DNA of 8,678 bases from Microbacteriaceae bacterium. GTDB lineage: Bacteria > Actinomycetota > Actinomycetes > Actinomycetales > Microbacteriaceae. The notes under the pieces were generated by a model that did not search any database, had not been told where the DNA came from, and worked only from the letters and a program-made list of their open reading frames with translations. Shown here in pieces: positions 5,632 through 8,678 of the stretch. The stretch covers positions 1-8,678 of the forward strand of contig JANRET010000031.1 of assembly GCA_030725885.1 (NCBI GenBank). The letters run 5' to 3'. Position 1 is the stretch's first letter, and each line of letters opens with the position of its first letter. A program made the position numbers and the translations under genes.

Positions 5632-6621
5632 TCAGCGCTTGTCGCCGCGGAACATCGCAATTTCGTAGAGGGTGATTGACGTCGCAATTCCCGCATTGAG
5701 AGATTCTGTCGCCGCCCCAATCGGAATAGAAACAATCGCATCACAATTTTCCGTGACGAGTCGCGTCAACCCCTTGCCTTCACTTCCGACCACGATCAAC
5801 AGTGGACGGTCGGCAATGTCAATGTGAGGGAGCGTCATGTCCCCATCCCCATCGAGCCCGATGACGAAAACCCCGCGCTCCTTGAACGCCTTGATGGTCT
5901 GGTTCAAATTTGACGCCATCGCTACCGGTAATCGGGCTGCTGCGCCCGCCGACGTCTTCCATGCCGCCGCCGTCACGCCGACGCTCCGACGTTGCGGGAC
6001 GATGATGCCGTGCCCGCCGAAAGCGGCCGCAGATCGGATGATGGCGCCGAGGTTGCGAGGATCCGTGATTCCGTCGAGCGCGACGAACAGGGGAACCTCA
6101 CCCCGGCCTTCGATGTAGTCGAGCAATTCGAGCGGGTGTTTATATTCGTAGGGCGGAACCGCCAGTGCAATTCCCTGATGAACCGAGTTCTCGCCACACA
6201 ACCGATCCATTTCGGGGCGCATGATCTCGAGGATGGCGATCCCCTTTTTTGTGGCAAGCGCCAACGCTTCTTTGACGCGGTCGTCGAACTCGACCCGCGA
6301 CGCGATGTACAGGGTCGTCGCGGGAACGTTCGTGCGCAGTGCCTCCAGCACCGAATTTCGACCGTTGATGACTTCGTTGTCGCTGTCCTTGCCGCGACGG
6401 ACCGTGCGTTGTGGCGCCTTGGAGGACGTCTTACCGAAACGCTCGCGCGCTTCGGTTAGTCGCTCCTGGGCAATTTTACGTTTCCCGGCCGGGTGCCACG
6501 TGCGATCTTCTGCTTTGGGTGTGGGCCCGCGCCCTTCCAACGATCGGCGCTGTTTCCCACCAGAACCCTTGACGGGTCCCTTTTTCGCTTTTGCTGCTCC
6601 GGGTCGTCCTGGCTTAACCAT
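5632..6621 (-). CDS. rlmB: 23S rRNA (guanosine-2'-O-)-methyltransferase, RlmB/TrmH family (SPOUT)
   Basis: This SPOUT-class enzyme uses S-adenosylmethionine to 2'-O-methylate a ribose in 23S rRNA; E. coli RlmB modifies G2251 in the P-loop. The predicted protein has 329 residues. Residues 1-80 are a Lys/Arg/Gly-rich, probably disordered extension, common in actinobacterial members and likely RNA-binding. An L30e-like substrate-binding domain spans about 82-160, beginning 'NEVINGRNSVLEAL'. The knotted catalytic domain (about 175-325) has the three SpoU motifs: 'DPRNLGAIIRSA' with N190 and R196, VGSEGKGL (278-285), and IPIG...ESLNAGIA with S307-N309. The start ATG 6621 has GGAG six bases upstream and overlaps the end of cysS by 8 bases, suggesting coupled translation. 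The order cysS-rlmB is as in mycobacteria. The exact target base is inferred from the family only. Confidence 0.94.
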   Translation of the reverse strand: MVKPGRPGAAKAKKGPVKGSGGKQRRSLEGRGPTPKAEDRTWHPAGKRKIAQERLTEARERFGKTSSKAPQRTVRRGKDSDNEVINGRNSVLEALRTNVPATTLYIASRVEFDDRVKEALALATKKGIAILEIMRPEMDRLCGENSVHQGIALAVPPYEYKHPLELLDYIEGRGEVPLFVALDGITDPRNLGAIIRSAAAFGGHGIIVPQRRSVGVTAAAWKTSAGAAARLPVAMASNLNQTIKAFKERGVFVIGLDGDGDMTLPHIDIADRPLLIVVGSEGKGLTRLVTENCDAIVSIPIGAATESLNAGIATSITLYEIAMFRGDKR

Positions 6622-7990
6622 TGATGCTCCATCGGGTTGTGTCGGCGCCGTCTTCCAGCGTTATTCCCGCGGCGTCGATATCGTCGCGAATTCTGTCGGC
6701 CGTCGCCCAGTCCTGGTCGGAACGAGCGCGGTTGCGTTCCGCCACGAGACGTTCAACTAAAGTCCCCAGCGCACCGGTCGCTGCATCAGCGGACCGATCC
6801 GAGCCATCAAGTCCGAGGACACTCAACATCGAAGCGACCTCGTTCGCGCGGGCACGGGCGGTTGCGTCATCACCCGAATCCATCGCCGTGTTTCCGGCGC
6901 GAACGGTGTCGTGCATAACAGCGAGTGCCGTGGGGAGCGCAAGGTCGTCATCCATCGCTGCGGCGAACGCTTCGGGAACCGTGGTGCTGTCAGATACTAG
7001 TTCGGTCGTCCGGGCGACGAATCCGCGAATGCGCTCCCAGGCCGCCGCTGCTTCCGCAATCGAGCCGTCATGGATGTCCATCGTCGATCGGTAATGAGGG
7101 GCAAGCAATAGATAGCGCGCGGTCGACGGGTTGGTTTGTGCCAACAGGTCGGAGGCGAGCAGAACGTTGCCGAGAGACTTGGACATTTTCCGGCCGTTCA
7201 TCGTGACCAGACCGTTGTGCAGCCAGGTGGTCGCGAAATCGTCGCCCGCCGCACGCGATTGCGCCAATTCATTTTCGTGGTGAGGAAAACGCAAATCCAG
7301 CCCGCCGCCGTGAATGTCGAAAGCCGTCCCGAGATAGCGTGTCGCCATCGCCGAACATTCGATGTGCCAACCGGGGCGGCCCCGACCCCACGGGGAGTCC
7401 CACGACGCCGTTTCGGGCTCAGTGGGTTTGCGGCCTTTCCACAGGGCAAAGTCTCGAGAATCTTTTTTGCCGCGCTCGTCCGCCGCGGTGTCCGATTCGA
7501 CGTCGTCGGGCGATTGGCGCGTCAGTTGGCCATAGTCGGGCCAGGACGCAACGGAAAAAAACACATCGCCCGTTTCGTCCTCCGCCGGATAGGCGTGACC
7601 GCGGTCAATTAATTTTGCGATCAACGAAATCATGTCAGGGATGTGCCCGGTGGCACGCGGCTCAACGGTCGGTGGAAGGATCCCCAGCGCCACAGCGTGG
7701 GTCGCGAATTCGCGTTCGACGCGGGCCGCGAGGGCCCACCATTCCTCGGCACCGCCAACCGCGAGAATCTTGTCGTCAATGTCCGTAACATTTCGGACAA
7801 GGGTCACCGTGAACCCGCGATAGGTGAACCACCGTCGCCACAGGTCATACACGAGTGCGCTTCGAAGGTGCCCGATATGGGGCGATGATTGCACGGTCGG
7901 ACCACACAAATACATCCCGACCTCGCCCGATGTGCGCGGTTCAAAATCGCGCAGTGACTGCGTGACGGTATCGAACAGACGAATGGGCAC
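6614..7990 (-). CDS. cysS: Cysteinyl-tRNA synthetase
   Basis: Class I aminoacyl-tRNA synthetase that charges tRNA-Cys in the cytoplasm; 458 residues, normal for the family. The HIGH motif is HIGH at 38-41 and KMSKS is at 268-272. The zinc ligands that select cysteine are C29, C212, H237 and E241, with the spacing known from E. coli CysRS. The C-terminal helical anticodon-binding part ends 'RIRDDIDAAGITLEDG', typical of CysRS. The start is GTG 7990, because an in-frame TAG lies at 8002-8000 and no other start codon falls between. No good Shine-Dalgarno sequence is visible, so translation may depend on coupling to ispDF, 19 bases upstream. The start codon lies within a 16-base perfect palindrome. 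The paralogue MshC (mycothiol synthesis) is less likely, given the full CysRS C-terminus and the ispDF-rlmB neighbours. Confidence 0.95.
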   Translation of the reverse strand: MPIRLFDTVTQSLRDFEPRTSGEVGMYLCGPTVQSSPHIGHLRSALVYDLWRRWFTYRGFTVTLVRNVTDIDDKILAVGGAEEWWALAARVEREFATHAVALGILPPTVEPRATGHIPDMISLIAKLIDRGHAYPAEDETGDVFFSVASWPDYGQLTRQSPDDVESDTAADERGKKDSRDFALWKGRKPTEPETASWDSPWGRGRPGWHIECSAMATRYLGTAFDIHGGGLDLRFPHHENELAQSRAAGDDFATTWLHNGLVTMNGRKMSKSLGNVLLASDLLAQTNPSTARYLLLAPHYRSTMDIHDGSIAEAAAAWERIRGFVARTTELVSDSTTVPEAFAAAMDDDLALPTALAVMHDTVRAGNTAMDSGDDATARARANEVASMLSVLGLDGSDRSADAATGALGTLVERLVAERNRARSDQDWATADRIRDDIDAAGITLEDGADTTRWSING

Positions 7991-7998
7991 GTGCCCAT
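7983..7998. repeat. Perfect 16-base palindrome over the cysS start codon
   Basis: ATGGGCACGTGCCCAT is exactly self-complementary and is centred on the junction just before the GTG start (7990-7988). It also creates an out-of-frame ATG at 7998 on the minus strand. It could be a protein-binding dyad, or chance; with no loop, it would be a poor RNA hairpin. Confidence 0.6.
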
Positions 7999-8009
7999 GC
8001 TACCGAGCG

Positions 8010-8678
8010 TTACCGAGTCGTCACGTGAGCGATGGCGATGGCGGTGATACCTTTGCCTTCGCCGGTGAAGCCGAGCCCGTCGGTCGTCGTCGCACTCACG
8101 GATACGGGGACACCCGTGATGGCGCTGAGGGTGCGTTCAATTTCGAGTCGGCGAGGTCCGACTTTCGGGCGGTTACCGACGATTTGGACCGACACTGATC
8201 GTGCGGCGAAACCCGCTTCGTCGAGTTTCTCGAGTGCGCCCCGAATGAACACTTCACCCCGCGCCCCCGCATACCGAGGGTCGTCAGTTCCGAACACGGT
8301 CCCGATGTCACCGAGCCCGCCACCAGCGAGAAGTGCGTCACAGAGGGCGTGCGCGACCGCATCGCCATCAGAGTGGCCCGAGAGTCCGATTTCCTCGGGC
8401 CATTCGATACAGCCGAGCCACAACGGAGTTGCGTTGCCGAAAGCGTGAGTGTCGGTCCCGAGCCCGACTCGTGCGGTTGTCGAAATCGCATCCACATCCG
8501 CTTCGACCGTGATTTTGTGGGCGCGTTCATCCCCCACAACCGTGCGGACTGTTCCGCCGAACGAACGCCACACGCTCGCATCGTCCGTGAACTCTCCGAC
8601 CACGCCCGCGATTGCCGAGGCAAAAGCCGACGCGGGGAACCCCTGTGGGGTTTGGACGCGATGGAGCCGGGCTCGATC
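8010..8678 (-). CDS. ispDF: Bifunctional IspD-IspF fusion (5'-truncated): C-terminal part of MEP cytidylyltransferase joined to MECDP synthase
   Basis: The two enzymes catalyse the CTP-dependent cytidylylation step (IspD) and the cyclisation step (IspF) of the methylerythritol phosphate pathway to isoprenoid precursors. The frame is open from the right window edge to the TAA at 8012-8010, giving 222 visible residues. Residues 1 to about 66 are the end of IspD: 'LHRVQTPQGF' (5-14), then TDDAS, a 'GGTVRTVVGDERAHKIT' stretch and 'EADVDAI', the usual IspD C-terminus. IspF begins within a few residues, with no stop: metal ligands D76-x-H78 in GTDTHAFG and H102 in SGHSDGDAVAHAL, then LGDIGTVFGTDDP and a C-terminal TTTDGLGFTGEGKGI. 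An internal GTG in the linker (first base 8493) lacks a convincing ribosome-binding site. The nucleotidyl-binding N-terminus of IspD is off the window. The cysS start lies 19 bases downstream. Confidence 0.93.
   Translation of the reverse strand, partial: DRARLHRVQTPQGFPASAFASAIAGVVGEFTDDASVWRSFGGTVRTVVGDERAHKITVEADVDAISTTARVGLGTDTHAFGNATPLWLGCIEWPEEIGLSGHSDGDAVAHALCDALLAGGGLGDIGTVFGTDDPRYAGARGEVFIRGALEKLDEAGFAARSVSVQIVGNRPKVGPRRLEIERTLSAITGVPVSVSATTTDGLGFTGEGKGITAIAIAHVTTR

Noticed and set aside
6614..7990. MshC (mycothiol cysteine ligase) instead of CysRS
   Set aside because: MshC resembles CysRS, but this protein has the full CysRS C-terminal region, and the ispDF-cysS-rlmB neighbourhood matches true cysS.
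7804..7998. 64-codon minus-strand frame starting at the palindrome ATG
   Set aside because: It overlaps the cysS start out of frame and has no recognisable features or ribosome-binding site; it is probably a shadow.
1..8678. A novel defence, secretion or mobile system
   Set aside because: Every long gene belongs to a familiar housekeeping family in a known actinobacterial order, and the gaps are too short to hold an extra system.

Overview
The window looks like ordinary chromosomal housekeeping DNA from a moderately GC-rich actinobacterium (Actinomycetota). Three things suggest this. First, a class A penicillin-binding protein with C-terminal PASTA domains is followed by a membrane-anchored metallophosphoesterase, as in the mycobacterial pair Rv3682 (ponA2)-Rv3683. 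Second, the order ispD-ispF, cysS, rlmB matches the mycobacterial block Rv3582c-Rv3579c. Third, GTG and TTG starts and short gene overlaps are common. A Micrococcales/Microbacteriaceae-type relative is plausible but is inference; no rRNA or marker in the window settles the genus.

Plus strand, left part (1-2494): the 3' part of the penicillin-binding protein gene enters from the left edge. Its stop codon overlaps the GTG start of the metallophosphoesterase by one base. A tRNA-Pro(CGG) follows after only 10 bases, and a strong intrinsic terminator closes the unit.

Minus strand, rest of the window (8678 down to 2503): genes run right to left as ispDF (5' end off the window), cysS, rlmB, a 120-base gap with a possible promoter, a membrane-anchored DsbA-like thiol oxidoreductase, tRNA-Thr(UGU), a DacB-type D-Ala-D-Ala carboxypeptidase, and pncA (nicotinamidase). 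pncA converges on the tRNA-Pro terminator. Spacing is tight: cysS/rlmB overlap by 8 bases, dacB/pncA by about 14, and ispDF/cysS are 19 apart. This suggests two adjoining transcription units, ispDF-cysS-rlmB and dsbA-tRNA-Thr-dacB-pncA, with possible read-through.

Functionally, the window covers peptidoglycan synthesis and trimming (PBP, DacB), extracytoplasmic thiol/disulfide chemistry (DsbA-like), isoprenoid precursor synthesis (IspD-IspF, which also feeds the lipid carrier of wall synthesis), translation (CysRS, RlmB, two tRNAs) and NAD salvage (PncA). I found no mobile element, CRISPR array, phage gene or defence system. The most useful second looks are the in-frame IspD-IspF fusion, a 16-base perfect palindrome over the cysS start codon, and paired CGACTGTCG dyads flanking the putative dsbA promoter.
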